A DNA stretch of 64,000 nucleotides from Owenia fusiformis (lineage: Eukaryota; Annelida; Polychaeta; Sabellida; Oweniidae), in contig CAIIXF020000011.1 of the NCBI GenBank assembly GCA_903813345.2, forward strand, positions 10,760,842 to 10,824,841, written 5' to 3'. Of this stretch, positions 1-10,745 are shown piece by piece; position 1 is the first letter of the stretch; every line of letters begins with the position of its first letter. The position numbers were made by a program, and so were the translations under genes. The notes beneath the pieces are model-generated. The model made no database searches. It saw only the letters and a program-made list of their open reading frames with translations, and was not told the DNA's origin.

Positions 1-2912
1 GAAGAGGGGCAGGCGCTATTGAGTTTGTTGAGGCTATGGAGTTTGTTATCAATAAAATCAACAGAAATGACTCCATTCTACCAAATGTGACCCTGGGATT
101 GGTCGTCCTTGATGATTGTTTTTCACCCTTTTCTACATGTAAGTGTGCCTGTGTGTATTGTTATTCCTAGAGCTAACATTTAAAACAATAATAGAGCATG
201 CTACATTTTAGTTAATGGGTTCATTATAAGAATTGACAAAGGAATAAAAAATAACAAGTTATACATCATTCTTTGATTGTTCAGATGGCATTCAATTATG
301 CATGACCCAAGCAGCCCAACATGTTCATATGTCTGCTTTCAGACCAGGCACTCCAGATTGGACGTACCCATGAGGTAACCCCAAATCCAGATGAATATGA
401 TGAAATGCAAGGAGTACGAAACATAACAGCCGTAATCTCAGGGCCAACTAGCTCAGCTTCAATGCTCATAACTCAGATGCTAGAAGTATTCCAGGTCCCC
501 ACCATTGGACATGCATCTACAAGCGATCAACTCAGTGATAAAAAACGGTTTCCATACTTTTTGAGAATAACACCACCAGATAGTTTTCAGGCTTGGGCAA
601 TTGTTGACATAATCTCATACTTTAACTGGACATATGTATCTGTTATATACCAAGATGATGACTATGGCATTAATCTACTGAAGAACATTGTTAGACTGAC
701 AGATGAAAGGGGTATCTGTATTGCGAATGAGAATCCCCTCACAGACCACAGCACTGAAGATGATATTGATAAAGTCTTCAACAATATCAATGATGCTAAT
801 GTTGAGATTGTAATCATGGTGGCCTTCTCAACTGTCATCAGGACAACCTTCAAACAAGCTATCTCCAGAGAGATGTATGGAAAAGTGTGGATACTGGGGG
901 ATGCTGGCTTCAAAGTGTTCCACAATACAGGCTTCGAAAAGATAGCAGCCAGTAGCATTATGGTGTCTCTTTATTCAACAATAGATGAAGAATTTGAAGA
1001 GTTTCAGAACAATCTTACCCCTGCTAACAATCAAGATAACCCATGGTATCCAGAATTATGGGAGAGTTACCATGGGTGTCAATGGGTGAACAGCAGCACT
1101 GATTCATACTGTGAGAACTATGGAAGCATCAATTATCCCATCACTAACAACAATATCTACTCCCTTACCATGGATGCCCTGAACAGTGTTGCTAATGGTC
1201 TCAACAATCTGATCAGTAAAGTCTGCCCTGAAGTATTCACAAACACAGAGCACCTAAAGACATGTCTATCAGATGGTGCTAGGGTCTTAAAGTACATACA
1301 AAATGTCAACTTTCATGGGATCACTGGACATATTCAGTTTGATCGCAATGGCGATGGCTACCTTAGATACAAGGTCAACCAAATCCAATTTAATGGTCCA
1401 CAGTACGTCTTAGCTGAAATAGGTTATTGGGATCGAGATGAGGGTTTGTCGCTTCAAGTGAAAGAACAATGGATAGATGTGGAGAATAAAACAGAGATAG
1501 AGATTGTGAGTGATGCCCCAAGAGCTATCTGTAGTGAACCATGTCTCAAAGGACAGTACATGATAAAGAAGACTCTCCATTGTTGCTGGGACTGCCACAC
1601 ATGTAGAGGCAATGAGATTGTTATCAACAATTCTAAATGTGAACAATGTCCTGACAATCAATGGCCAGATCAGACAACGTATGAGTTCTGTCGACCAATC
1701 ATACCAGAATTCTTAAAACTGGATGATGTTATATCAATCTGTTTGCTATTCTTTGCCTCAGTGGGACTTTTCGGATGCATCACTGCACTCTCACTCATGG
1801 TTAAATACAGGAAGGAAAAACTGATCAAAGCATCAAGTCGTGAACTCCTAGCTGTTACCCTGTGTGGAACAATACTCAATTTCCTCACAGTGTTTTTCAT
1901 TGTGGCCAAACCGACTACTTGGTCATGTGTGATGTACCAGAATGGCTTCTACCTAAGTGGGTCTCTCATCTATGTCCCTCTGCTCATCAAGGCTAACAGG
2001 GTCTTTAGGATCTTCAGCCTCTCCATGAAAACCACTAAGAAACCAAGATTTGTGGCCTCTAAGTGGCAGCTCATCTTTTGCTCCATCTTACTAGGAATAC
2101 AGGTATAGTGAGATAAGCAATCTTCAACACAAAATACACATTTTCTGTTTTAATATCCCCATTGTATTTTACTTCACGATAATCATACATTAACACAAGT
2201 TGCTTACAGAGACATATGTCCTGTAGAGGTACCAGGCAATGACTAACCTTAACACTAAATCACAAAACAAATATTAGCTCCAGTAGCTCAGTGCTGCCTA
2301 ACAGAGTTTCAGTTCAGCATTAACAATATTAACTGAGTTGCTTTGTATTTGATTTAGGTGATCCTGATGCTGATATGTGGTGTCTTGTCACGCGCCAAGG
2401 TGACCCTCAGAATGCCCATGGCCCTAGAGAACTACACAGAACTGATCTGCCACCAGCCTGTAAGATTGTTCATGGTACCACTTATCTACAACATTTTGCT
2501 CATCTTGGGCTGTGTTTACTTTGGTGTGAAGACTCGTAAGTTGCCAGACAATTTCAATGAGTCTAAATTCATTGTATTCAGTGCTAGCACTACCTTCTTA
2601 ATATGGTGCTCATTTATTCCTACTTATTTTCTGGCATTCTACTCATACCAACGTGTGGTTCTCCTCTCCATAGCTTTACTCCTTAATGGCTTTGTTACCT
2701 TGTTGTGTTTGTACACCCCTAAACTATATGCTGTTGTCTTTGTGGAGGAGGACAAACAGATGGTTCATATGGTCCCACAGACCTCAAATCCTATACAGGT
2801 GCAGCCTATAAATCCAGATGAGAGAAGTGGAAATGTCTTACATCCAGTAGGGGTCTATCATCTACATCCTGGCAATCATACTAATAGGACAATGCTATCT
2901 GTTTCATCATAG
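1..2912 (+). CDS. Metabotropic-glutamate-type class C GPCR, 3' part (three exons)
   Basis: A family C GPCR that should sense an extracellular amino acid (glutamate-like) and signal through G proteins at the plasma membrane. The 5' end lies before the window. Exons are 1-138, 343-2102 and 2358-2912, about 816 visible codons. Exon 1 ends in phase 1 at gtaagt; only the acceptor at 341-342 restores the downstream frame, since an earlier AG at 283-284 leads into a different frame. Visible mGluR hallmarks are GPTSSASM and HASTSDQLSD (amino-acid backbone contacts in mGluRs), PPDSFQA, DDDYG and GDAG. A cysteine domain follows with nine Cys (CSEPC, CCWDCHTC, KCEQC, FC; about 1505-1690). Seven hydrophobic segments follow, TM1-4 in exon 2 and TM5-7 in exon 3, with the mGluR-like loop KTRKLPDNFNESK and the ending PKLYAVVF. 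The C-tail is short and I see no PPxxF Homer motif. Class is firm; glutamate as ligand is inferred. Confidence 0.93.
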
Positions 2913-3060
2913 GTGAACAAGATATCATCATAGGTGAATGAGAAATCATCATAGGTAAACTTGATGTTATCATAGGTAAATAAGTGAACAGAAAATCATC
3001 ATAAATGAACATGATATCATCATAGATTAAAAAGGCAGCATCAATTGTGAAACTGATGTT
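2895..3060 (+). repeat. Short imperfect repeat spanning receptor stop codon and 3' flank
   Basis: Five to six imperfect copies of a roughly 25-30 bp unit built on ATCATCATAGGTGAA. The first copy contains the receptor's stop codon (TAG at 2910-2912), so the protein end and the start of the 3' UTR were shaped by the same repeat. Confidence 0.6.
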
Positions 3061-3172
3061 ATAGGGGAGCTAGAAATCCTCATTGATAGGTAAACTTATT
3101 GTCAGATGTCTGGTTAATATGTATATCTGTACATGTATGTATGAGCACCTTATACTGATGGGTAAATCATGA

Positions 3173-3340
3173 TTTTATCATTAAGTCTGTCATATTAATG
3201 GGGTAATAAAATTACTTATGGATCATTAAATTGAATGGAAATATTATATTCTCATATATATATATATATATAGATTTACTTTTCCATTGTTTTGTATAAA
3301 TATTGCAACATCAAATCTGCACTAAACATAAAAAATATAA
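3173..3340 (+). repeat. Direct duplication of 3' flank, copy 1 of 2
   Basis: Matches 4112-4270 at about 80% by eye, sharing ACTTATGG.TCATTAAATT, CATTGTTTTGTATAA and CAACATCAAATCTG..(A)TAAACATAAAA. The two copies bracket the repeat and hairpin at 3360-4060. Confidence 0.65.
3205..3210 (+). terminator. Candidate poly(A) signal AATAAA of the receptor gene
   Basis: The first canonical AATAAA after the stop codon, 293 bases downstream. A second AATAAA at 4250-4255 lies in the duplicated copy of this flank, so two alternative 3' ends are possible. No transcript evidence is visible. Confidence 0.4.
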
Positions 3341-3476
3341 TATATTTATCATATGATCTGTATAATGAAGTCTTCTGATTGGTCAGTTCTTGTGCTGTAC
3401 CAATCGGTATTGCTACTGAGATTGTCCGCATTTATCATCTCCATCGCAATACAGACAAGGCATTAAAATGACAAAA

Positions 3477-3898
3477 TGTCACCACCTAGTGGCTCACAAT
3501 ATTAGTTCAATCTAAAGTCAGATTTGAATTTCTGAGAACTCTGTGTATGATTTTGAAAAAAATTGGTCAATTTGAAGCAAGTTTTTTGACCCTGAGAAGG
3601 TCATGAAGGTGAAATCTCAAATCTCAAGTCAGATTTGGACTTCTGAGAACTTGGAGATGATTTTGAAAAATGGTCAATTTGAAGCAAGTTGAAAAAATAC
3701 ATTTTTGACCTTGAGAATGTCATTAGAGGTCAAATCTATTGACAAAAAATTGGTCAATTTGAAGCAAGTTGAAAAAATACCTTTTTGACCATGAAAAGGT
3801 CATTGAAGGTCAAATCTTAAATGTAAAGTCAGAATTTATTTGAACTTTTGAAAACTTGTAGATGATTTAGAAAAAATTGAAGTCAGTCTATTTTCAGT
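3477..3898 (+). repeat. TGTCACCACC repeat family, short copy A
   Basis: Starts with the TGTCACCACCTAGT end seen also at 38694 and 44506 and carries about three internal units (..AAGGTCA.., AAAGTCAGATTTGAA, GATGATTTTGAAAA). It lacks the right end with its GACGCC and GGTGGTGACA motifs and stops after GAAGTCAGTCTA near 3890, so it is a truncated family member. Confidence 0.65.
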
Positions 3899-3940
3899 AG
3901 CAATACAGAGGATCACACGAAAAAAAACCGTCATAGAACA

Positions 3941-4057
3941 ATTTGAAGTGCAATACAGGATATATTCTGCTCTGGATATTCTGTATTGGCACTCGACTTC
4001 GTCTCGTTCCAATACAGAATATCTAGAGCAGAATATATCCTGTATTGCACTTCAAAT
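3941..4057. repeat. Large hairpin: 49-bp arms, 19-nt loop
   Basis: Arms 3941-3989 and 4009-4057 are complementary with one G/T-type mismatch. The loop at 3990-4008 contains ACTTCG. Any transcript crossing it would fold into a long stem. It is probably the tip of a foldback element; no transposase is present. Confidence 0.8.
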
Positions 4058-4111
4058 CATTCAATCACATATAATATCTAAATCTGTCTCTTAGCTTTTA
4101 TTGTGATGTTA

Positions 4112-4270
4112 TCACAAATCTTGTCATATTCATGGGCTGATAACACTTACTTATGGTTCATTAAATTAAATTGAGATATTCTATTTTCATATTATGTATA
4201 TGTTTACTTTTGTATTGTTTTGTATAATTATTATTAACATCAAATCTGTAATAAACATAAAATACATATA
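4112..4270 (+). repeat. Direct duplication of 3' flank, copy 2 of 2
   Basis: Second copy of the segment at 3173-3340, including its own AATAAA at 4250-4255. Confidence 0.6.
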
Positions 4271-4507
4271 CATGTACTGTATGTATATTTGTCTGATTTA
4301 ATCTGTCTCAACTTTCATATGACAGTACTCTTGTCAGAAGTCACATGGCGCAAAACAAATAAGTGGAATGAAGTGCAAAAGAATCAAGGAATATAACTCA
4401 GATGCCCATAAGGATTGTAAGGGGATATCATCGAGTACAAGTAAAGAAAATCGGAATATCAATTATTTCTGTGAGAATGATGTATGTCAATTATTACACA
4501 TACTTAC

Positions 4508-4570
4508 AGACTTGCACCACTGAAGAATCATTGACATCCTGGTCCTTTAGCCTCCTTTCCACTACAGAAC
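4508..4570 (-). CDS. Possible 63-nt exon, minus strand
   Basis: On the minus strand a 63-base open stretch lies between a pyrimidine-containing acceptor (..CTTTTTAAAGTGAG) and a good donor (GTAAGT, plus-strand 4502-4507). It would encode about 20 residues including VVERRLKDQDVNDSSVVQV. The frame starts after one borrowed base and ends in phase 1. It is on the same strand as the still life homologue and could be a later exon of it, but I recognise no family match. Weak call. Confidence 0.2.
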
Positions 4571-4599
4571 CTCACTTTAAAAAGGTAGCCATGTTGATA

Positions 4600-5620
4600 T
4601 CCTGTGTGGCATAACTAACATTTTGCCTGGACACCACAGCAAAAACTATCTTGGATGATAAAATCTATAGAAATCTTCCATTGGCCTTTGTCGGTTTTTC
4701 CATCACAAATTATTTTGGATTTCCTGAATGATCCTTTTTAGCATAGTGTGAAGAAATCTGTTAGAGCAATTGCTTTAATGCCCTAATCAACAGGCAATCT
4801 TTCATACTTATCCAATCTTTACTGTATCAATCAATATATCCAATCCAAAAACAATTTCAAATGACTTATAAGATATCAGATTATTTTCCAAATTTTTCTG
4901 TTTTGAATTGTTGTGTGTCCTTATGACAGCAAACAATATATATGTATCAGCTGTTGATAAATAATTTAGCAGCTGTAGGTGAATGATGAAACAGCTGTAG
5001 AGAGATATCATACATGTTGTAGATGCATTTTGAAATAGATGTAGATCATTGTTATATCACATGTAGATCTATGTCACGGCTGATATAGAAAAATGACCTA
5101 ATTAGCATCTGTAGAGAAATCGAAAAAGATAATGGCTGCTTAAATCCAACATTGATAATATCAATATGTGCTAAATTTCAGCTGAGAAGCAGCTTCTTTC
5201 ATCTATGTACAAAATTCTGACAAAAATCAATATAGAAAGAGAGACTGATCTAAACACCAGGTCTACTGGGAGACAACGATACAACTTTCCCAGATATTAG
5301 CCATGATAACGTGGGTTTGAAAGGAGTATAGCTAAAACAAGAGTTAATTTTATGGCATAATGCAATTTAGGGCCATTATACTGGAGAAGAGAATAGAATC
5401 TCACTAATCTGTATCAACAGGTTCCTACTTACAAACAAAATAAAAAGTGCATTTTGTCGCTATCACAAATTTGAAATATCAAGATACTCTGGATTTATAT
5501 CATTCCCCAATTATCTATTAGAGTTTGAAAGGTATATCCCTGTCTTACCTATGTCAAGGGCTGCTGACTGATTCTGACAGTCTTTACACACATACAATAA
5601 TCCGATATATAATCGTAACA
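4600..5620. other. No gene or repeat recognised
   Basis: AT-rich DNA with only short chance frames. The word AGCTGTAG with variants recurs near 4970-5000, without clear periodicity. Confidence 0.4.
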
Positions 5621-5621
5621 C

Positions 5622-5957
5622 CTGAAACTGAAATACTGCTGCTGAAATGCAGCTGCTTACTTTAGATCTCCTAACAAAAATGGCTGTTGATTGTGAAACT
5701 ATGTAAAGTTTCAGGTGCATCTGTGCCGATCAAGACATATTTTTATTGGTTGAGGTAGATATTTTCTACGAGAAATTAAAATGGTGGTTTTAACAGAAAT
5801 TTTACGATAAGTTATTTTCCGTTAAAACCGCCATTCTAATTTCTCTTAGAAAATCTCTACCTCGAACGATAAAAAGAAATCTTGATCAGCACAGAGGCAC
5901 CTGAACATTTGGGGATATAAAGTAAGTAGCTGAATTCAGTATTTCAGTTTCAGACAT
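5622..5957. repeat. Inverted-repeat (foldback) element
   Basis: The left arm (GAAACTGAAATACTG.., TCAGGTGCATCTGTGCCGATCAAG, then TTGAGGTAGATATTTTCTA) recurs reversed in the right arm (..CTTGATCAGCACAGAGGCACCTGA, TATTTCAGTTTCAG). The centre lies near 5805 and the arms are imperfect. A non-autonomous foldback element is the likely nature. Confidence 0.65.
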
Positions 5958-5963
5958 AGAGAT

Positions 5964-6083
5964 TATCCTATATGAGGTTCAGAATATTGGGATTATCCCG
6001 AGGCCTGGACTACCTACGGCCCTCGGGCAGATATATTATATTGGCCAAGGGATAATCCAAATATCCTGAACCGACTATAGGAT
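5964..6083. repeat. Imperfect palindrome with GGGATTATCC arms
   Basis: ATCCTATATGAGGTTCAG with GGGATTATCCCGAGG on the left is mirrored by CCTCGGGCAG, AGGGATAATCC and CTGAACCGACTATAGGAT on the right. It abuts the previous inverted repeat. GCAGATATA words recur at 6361 and 6405. Confidence 0.6.
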
Positions 6084-6354
6084 GATCTGTTTATCCCATA
6101 CCAATCACATTGTTCAATTTGCCAAAGTTCAGAAACTTTGCAACCAACCATGGAATATTCTTAAAATATTCATGTCCAGTTTTGTATTCCTGTTTCTTTC
6201 CTATTCAAATCTTTGATTATTAACGCCGGTACACTGCTCCTTCCCCTCTTTAAAGCATCAAACAGGTCGAGATTGTCTGCGTTTTTCTCCATTGTCGCTT
6301 ACAGTATGCGAACGTTACAAAAAAGAACCAATACGGGAACAGCGATTATGACGT

Positions 6355-6383
6355 AGCGGGCAGATATAGTATATCTGCCCGCT
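6355..6383. repeat. 29-bp palindrome (GGGCAGATAT/ATATCTGCCC)
   Basis: Perfect 13-bp arms AGCGGGCAGATAT / ATATCTGCCCGCT around a three-base centre. A third half-copy, ATATCTGCCCGCT, lies near 6404-6416. Confidence 0.7.
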
Positions 6384-6589
6384 CGGAGCGGGACGTAAAG
6401 CTATATCTGCCCGCTGATGAAAATATAAGTTTTTACAAACCGGCTTTATGTACCCGTAACACGTCCAAGTATGGGATAAATTACGATTACCTAATGGCCA
6501 ATCCCAGTCAGCCAAAGGCTGAATAATCAGATCAGTCCAGGCTTTGAAATAGGTAACCCCTGTCCATGTTTGTAACCTTACCCCAAATT

Positions 6590-7006
6590 ACCTATCAGAT
6601 TTTGATGTTAACCCAGACCATAGTCAACTTGAACCCTTGTCAACCCAGATCAGAGTCAACTTGAACCCTAGTCAACCCAGATCATAGTACACTTGAACCC
6701 TCGTCAACCCAGATCATAGTCAACTTGAACCCTCATCAACCCAGATCATAGTCAACTTGAACCCTAGTCAACCCAGATCATAGTCAACTTTAACCAAGTC
6801 AACCCAGATCATAGTCAACTTGAACCCTAGACAACCCATATCATTTTCAGGTTGAACCAAAGTCAACCCAGATCATAATCAACTTTAACCCTAGTCAACC
6901 CAGATCATAGTCAACTCGAACCTGAGTCAACCCAGATCATAGTCAAGTTGAACCCAAGTCAAGTCACACCCTAGACAACTCAGACTAAGTCTACCCAGAC
7001 AGACCC
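6590..7006 (+). repeat. 32-bp minisatellite, left array
   Basis: About 12 units of a 32-bp repeat with core AGTCAACCCAGATCATAG then TCAACTTGAACCCT. The units themselves contain two related GTCAAC halves. The inner edge (CACACCCTAGACAACTC.., CTACCCAGACAGACCC) is mirrored at the start of the right array. Confidence 0.85.
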
Positions 7007-7843
7007 AAGCCGACGTCATATATCAATTATTACATATACATATATTGTTACCAATTAAATCTCTGTTCGAATATTTCAGCTTGAACTTTTGTGGCTTGAT
7101 TTATGGAGTCAAAAGTAAATGGAATGAAAACTGAGATTTTGTTCTGAAGTAATCTTTTAAACAAAAATATGAACACATAATTTGTAAATGTTAAAATACA
7201 ACAGAGTTGATTATTTCAAACTGTCCTTTTCAGTGGTTTTGTAAATTATGAGCTCAAGCATGTGAATCATCGTTGGTTCCCACGCTCAATCACTATATTC
7301 TATCAGGTACGAAGCTTGATGAAGCAAGATAATGTGAATGTTGTATTGAAAAGAAGAAGAAGAAGAGAAAAAGAAGAATCTTGTGATTGTAAGCTTCTAA
7401 AACAAATAAAGTTATGAAGTGTTATTTTAAGAGTTGCCCCTTTGTTCCTAATTGGTTAATACTCAATGCAGTGATAATGTATGTACTTCCAATTAGAGGT
7501 TCACTTACAGAGATCAATATGTCAGCCTACAGGAAATGAACTAAAAGAGAACTCTAAATTGAAGATAAATTGAAACTGACACTAATTTAATCTTCATTGG
7601 AGAGTTTAGAATTAATTTAATGATGGGGTACTTTGGATGACATTGAAACCATGAGTTATATTCAATATCAAATCCCACTGAGCACTAACATAGATTTTTG
7701 TCTCCCAATAATAGCATTTTAAAGTAAAGTCTTAAATGAGATAGCATATTGTGAGATACAGCATAACAGTAATGTGTATCTCCAAATGTAATCATTTCCA
7801 CTCATAATTAAGGAAGGCATATTTCCAATGTTGATGAGTAGTA
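7007..7843. other. Spacer between inverted minisatellites; nothing coding
   Basis: Unique-looking AT-rich DNA with a GAAGAAGAAGAAGAG run near 7353. It is the loop of the large inverted structure formed by the flanking arrays. Confidence 0.45.
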
Positions 7844-8431
7844 GGGTCTGTCTGGGTAGATTTAGTTGTCAAGGGTGTGACTTGACTTGGGTTAAAGTTG
7901 ACTATGATCTGGGTTGACTAGGGTTCAAGTTGACTGTGATCTGGGTTGACTTGGGTTCAAGTTGACTATGATCTGGGTTGACTAGGGTTCAAGTTGACTG
8001 TGATCTGGGTTGACTTGGGTTCAAGTTGACTATGATCTGGGTTGACTAGGGTTCAAGTTGACTATGATCTGGGTTGACTAGGGTTCAAGTTGACTGTGAT
8101 CTGGGTTGACTTGGGTTCAAGTTGACTGTGATCTGGGTTGACTTGGGTTCAAGTTGACTGTGATCTGGGTTGACTTGGGTTCAAGTTGACTATGATCTGG
8201 GTTGACTAGGGTTCAAGTTGACTATGATCTGGGTTGACTAGGGTTCAAGTTAACTGTGATCTGGGTTGACTTGGGTTCAAGTTGACTGTGATCTGGGTTG
8301 ACTTGGGTTCAAGTTGACTATGATCTGGGTTGACTAGGGTTCAAGTTGACTGTGATCTGGGTTGACGAGGGTTCAAGTTGACTATGATCTGGGTTGACTT
8401 GGGTTCAAGTTGACTATGATCTGGGTTGACT
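7844..8431 (-). repeat. 32-bp minisatellite, right array (inverted)
   Basis: About 17 units of the same 32-bp repeat in opposite orientation (GGGTTGACTAGGGTTCAAGT then TGACTATGATCT). Two linked variants, TATGAT..GACTAGG and TGTGAT..GACTTGG, alternate over part of the array and give a 64-bp super-period. Its inner edge GGGTCTGTCTGGGTAGA is the reverse of the left array's inner edge. Confidence 0.85.
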
Positions 8432-8789
8432 AGCTTATCATTTATGGAATTAAATATAACAATTGATGTACAATGCTATTTTTCACAATAATGTTTTCAA
8501 CATTATAATAATGCTTCTACAGTAACTATGGTCTGAGTTGATGAGTGTGTTTGAGTTGACTATAGTCCAAGCTGACCAGTTACTATGTAAAATACTCATA
8601 TTCATCATTCTGACATTCCTTTCACACCTTTCTGCATTTCCTTTATTACAACTTAGCTGAGAAATGTCCATGTCATATATCATGATGTGCATTAACATAG
8701 GTATGTGAAAGTGTGAAAGTCTAAATGTTGCTAATTCTTCTGTTATGATTCTCACAGCCCTAGGGATGGTCATCTATTTTCTTATACTA

Positions 8790-9915
8790 CAGGGTGGGCC
8801 AAAAAAAAACCAATACCCAACTTTAAATCAGACTGAAAATAGCTATGTTCAATATGATACATTGATTTATATATCATTTTAAAGGTAATCCATTTTCGAA
8901 CAATTTGGTATACAACACTTTGTCATGAAATCAATATTAAAGTTTTATTATGTTTATTTGCGAGGCCGGGTCAGTATTTAAGGTATCCAGATTTTAGGGA
9001 GAAAATAGTAAATCTGTGGAATAATGTTAATTTTTTATTTATAGAATATCATTTTGTTAGGTGAATAAATGCTTGTATATTTGCATATTGTGTGACTAAA
9101 CTTATTGTTCATGAATTTTAGTGTTGTTTATTATCAATAAGTACTCAAAGGGGGTCTGTTAAAAGACATTAAACGTATATGTGACGAGGATTTTATTTTC
9201 CAACATGACATTGCCTCGTACTATAGATCTCAGGAGACATTGGCATTCCTTGGCAAACAAGGTGTCAATTTGATTGATCTCGATGCTTGGCCACCCAACA
9301 GCCCCTATGCTACATGTAATGTGTTTGATTACCATACATGGGGCCATATCGAGGAAATGGTACAATCAAAAGCATCCAATAAACAGCTTTGATGAGTTGA
9401 AACAGAATCCTAAAGTGCTGAAATGAATTGCAACACAAATCTCTCAAAAAAACTATTAATAGATTGCGCTACCACTTGAAGCTTATTGTTGATGCAGAGG
9501 GGAGGGGGTGGGGGTATATTGAGCAATTGTGAAAATTGTTTGAATAAATAAAGTGTAAAATGTTATTAAACAACACTGAAATTCATAAACAATAAATTTA
9601 GTCACACAATGATGCAAATATTAATATCCAAGCATGTATTCACCTAACAAATGAATGATATTCTATAAATAAAAAATTAACATAATTCCGCAGATTTACT
9701 ATTTTCTCCCTTAAATCTGGAGACCATAAATAGCAACCCGGCCTCCCAAATAAGTATAATAAAACTTTACTATTGATTTCATGACATAGTGTTATATACC
9801 AAATTGTTTGAAATTGTGTAACCTTTAAAATGATATGTAAGTCAATGTACCATATTGAATATAACTATTTTTATCCTGATTTGAAGTTGGGTATTGGTTT
9901 TTTTGGCCCACCCTG
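8790..9915 (+). mobile_element. Tc1/mariner-type element with ~340-bp inverted ends, inactive
   Basis: Ends in CAGGGTGGGCCAAAAAAA / rc and is flanked by TA (8788-8789, 9916-9917), the Tc1/mariner target. The terminal inverted repeats extend inward for about 340 bp (to about 9130 and from about 9567) at high similarity, including TTAATTTTTTATTTATAGAA and its reverse. Only the C-terminal part of a transposase is left inside. Confidence 0.85.
9168..9392 (+). pseudogene. Truncated mariner-superfamily transposase (DD39D-like)
   Basis: A 74-codon open stretch ending in TGA reads FQHDIASYYRSQETLAFLG then AWPPNSPYATCNVFDYHTWG. This matches the DDE catalytic core of Tc1/mariner transposases around the second Asp (QHD), the WPPNSP loop and the third acidic residue. 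The spacing between the two Asp is 39 residues, as in the D39D group. The N-terminal DNA-binding half and the first catalytic Asp are missing, and the usual NP after SPxL is replaced by TCN, so it cannot be active. Confidence 0.8.
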
Positions 9916-10261
9916 TAGTATGTGCAATTCTATCTTCTTGTATTTAACATTGATGGATGTAAACTGATAATGCAGTTAATATCATCCTCATTCACTGCCA
10001 ATAAGGAATGATCATTGTGGCCATATCTTTTTAAACATTGAAGTTCCTGTTTTTCTAAAAAACTGTACAATTAAGAGAAGTTATAAGCTGTTCCTTATTA
10101 CTTCAATTAATTTATACCCTATTGTGTAAGACTATTCTAGCATGTTTAGCATATCAGGGGGACGATAACAGTACAGGTGAACATGCTTGCACATGACCCT
10201 CAGCTATTCTCATTTGGCCTAAATGTGCAACAAGACACAGGATCACACCCTTAAAAAGAAT

Positions 10262-10745
10262 GGACAGTTTTCAGGACTAAAGATCCAAAATGGCAGCCCT
10301 AACATTGCCCTAACAGAATGCCCAAAAACTAATAATCAGTTCTTAACTTTCAAACGTAGAAGCATCCCTAAAGGTTTGGCTGGAAACCTGTAGACAAGCT
10401 TGGACAGACAGGATGTTAGGATGAACAATTCAAAATGACCATCCTAACATTTACTTAGAATGCCCAAAAACTAATCAGTTCATAACTTTCATATGTAAAA
10501 ACATCCCTGAAAATTTCAGATGACTCCTGGAATGGTTTGGCTGGTAACCTGTAGATAAAGCCTGGACAGACAAGACACTGATTTCAGATTAATCCAAAAT
10601 GACCACCTAAACATTTACCCAGAATGCCTAAAAAACTAATCAGTTCTAACCTTTCATACAAAAACATCCACGAAAATTTCAGGTGAATCCATGAAACGGT
10701 TTGGCTGGAAATATTTAGACACGCCTCGACAGACAAGATTTTAGG
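10262..10745 (+). repeat. Three tandem ~170-bp degenerate repeats
   Basis: Three diverged units share CCAAAATG(G)C.., AGAATGCCCAAAAACTAATCAG, AAAACATCCCTGAAAATTTCAG, GGTTTGGCTGG and GACAGACAAGA. No open frame. Similar CCTGGACAGACA-type tandem repeats occur in many invertebrate genomes. Confidence 0.7.

Noticed and set aside
285-342. Use of the AG at 283-284 as the start of receptor exon 2
   Set aside because: It leads to a frame that differs from the conserved receptor frame. The acceptor at 341-342 joins exon 1 in phase and gives the mGluR-like STYQALQ junction.
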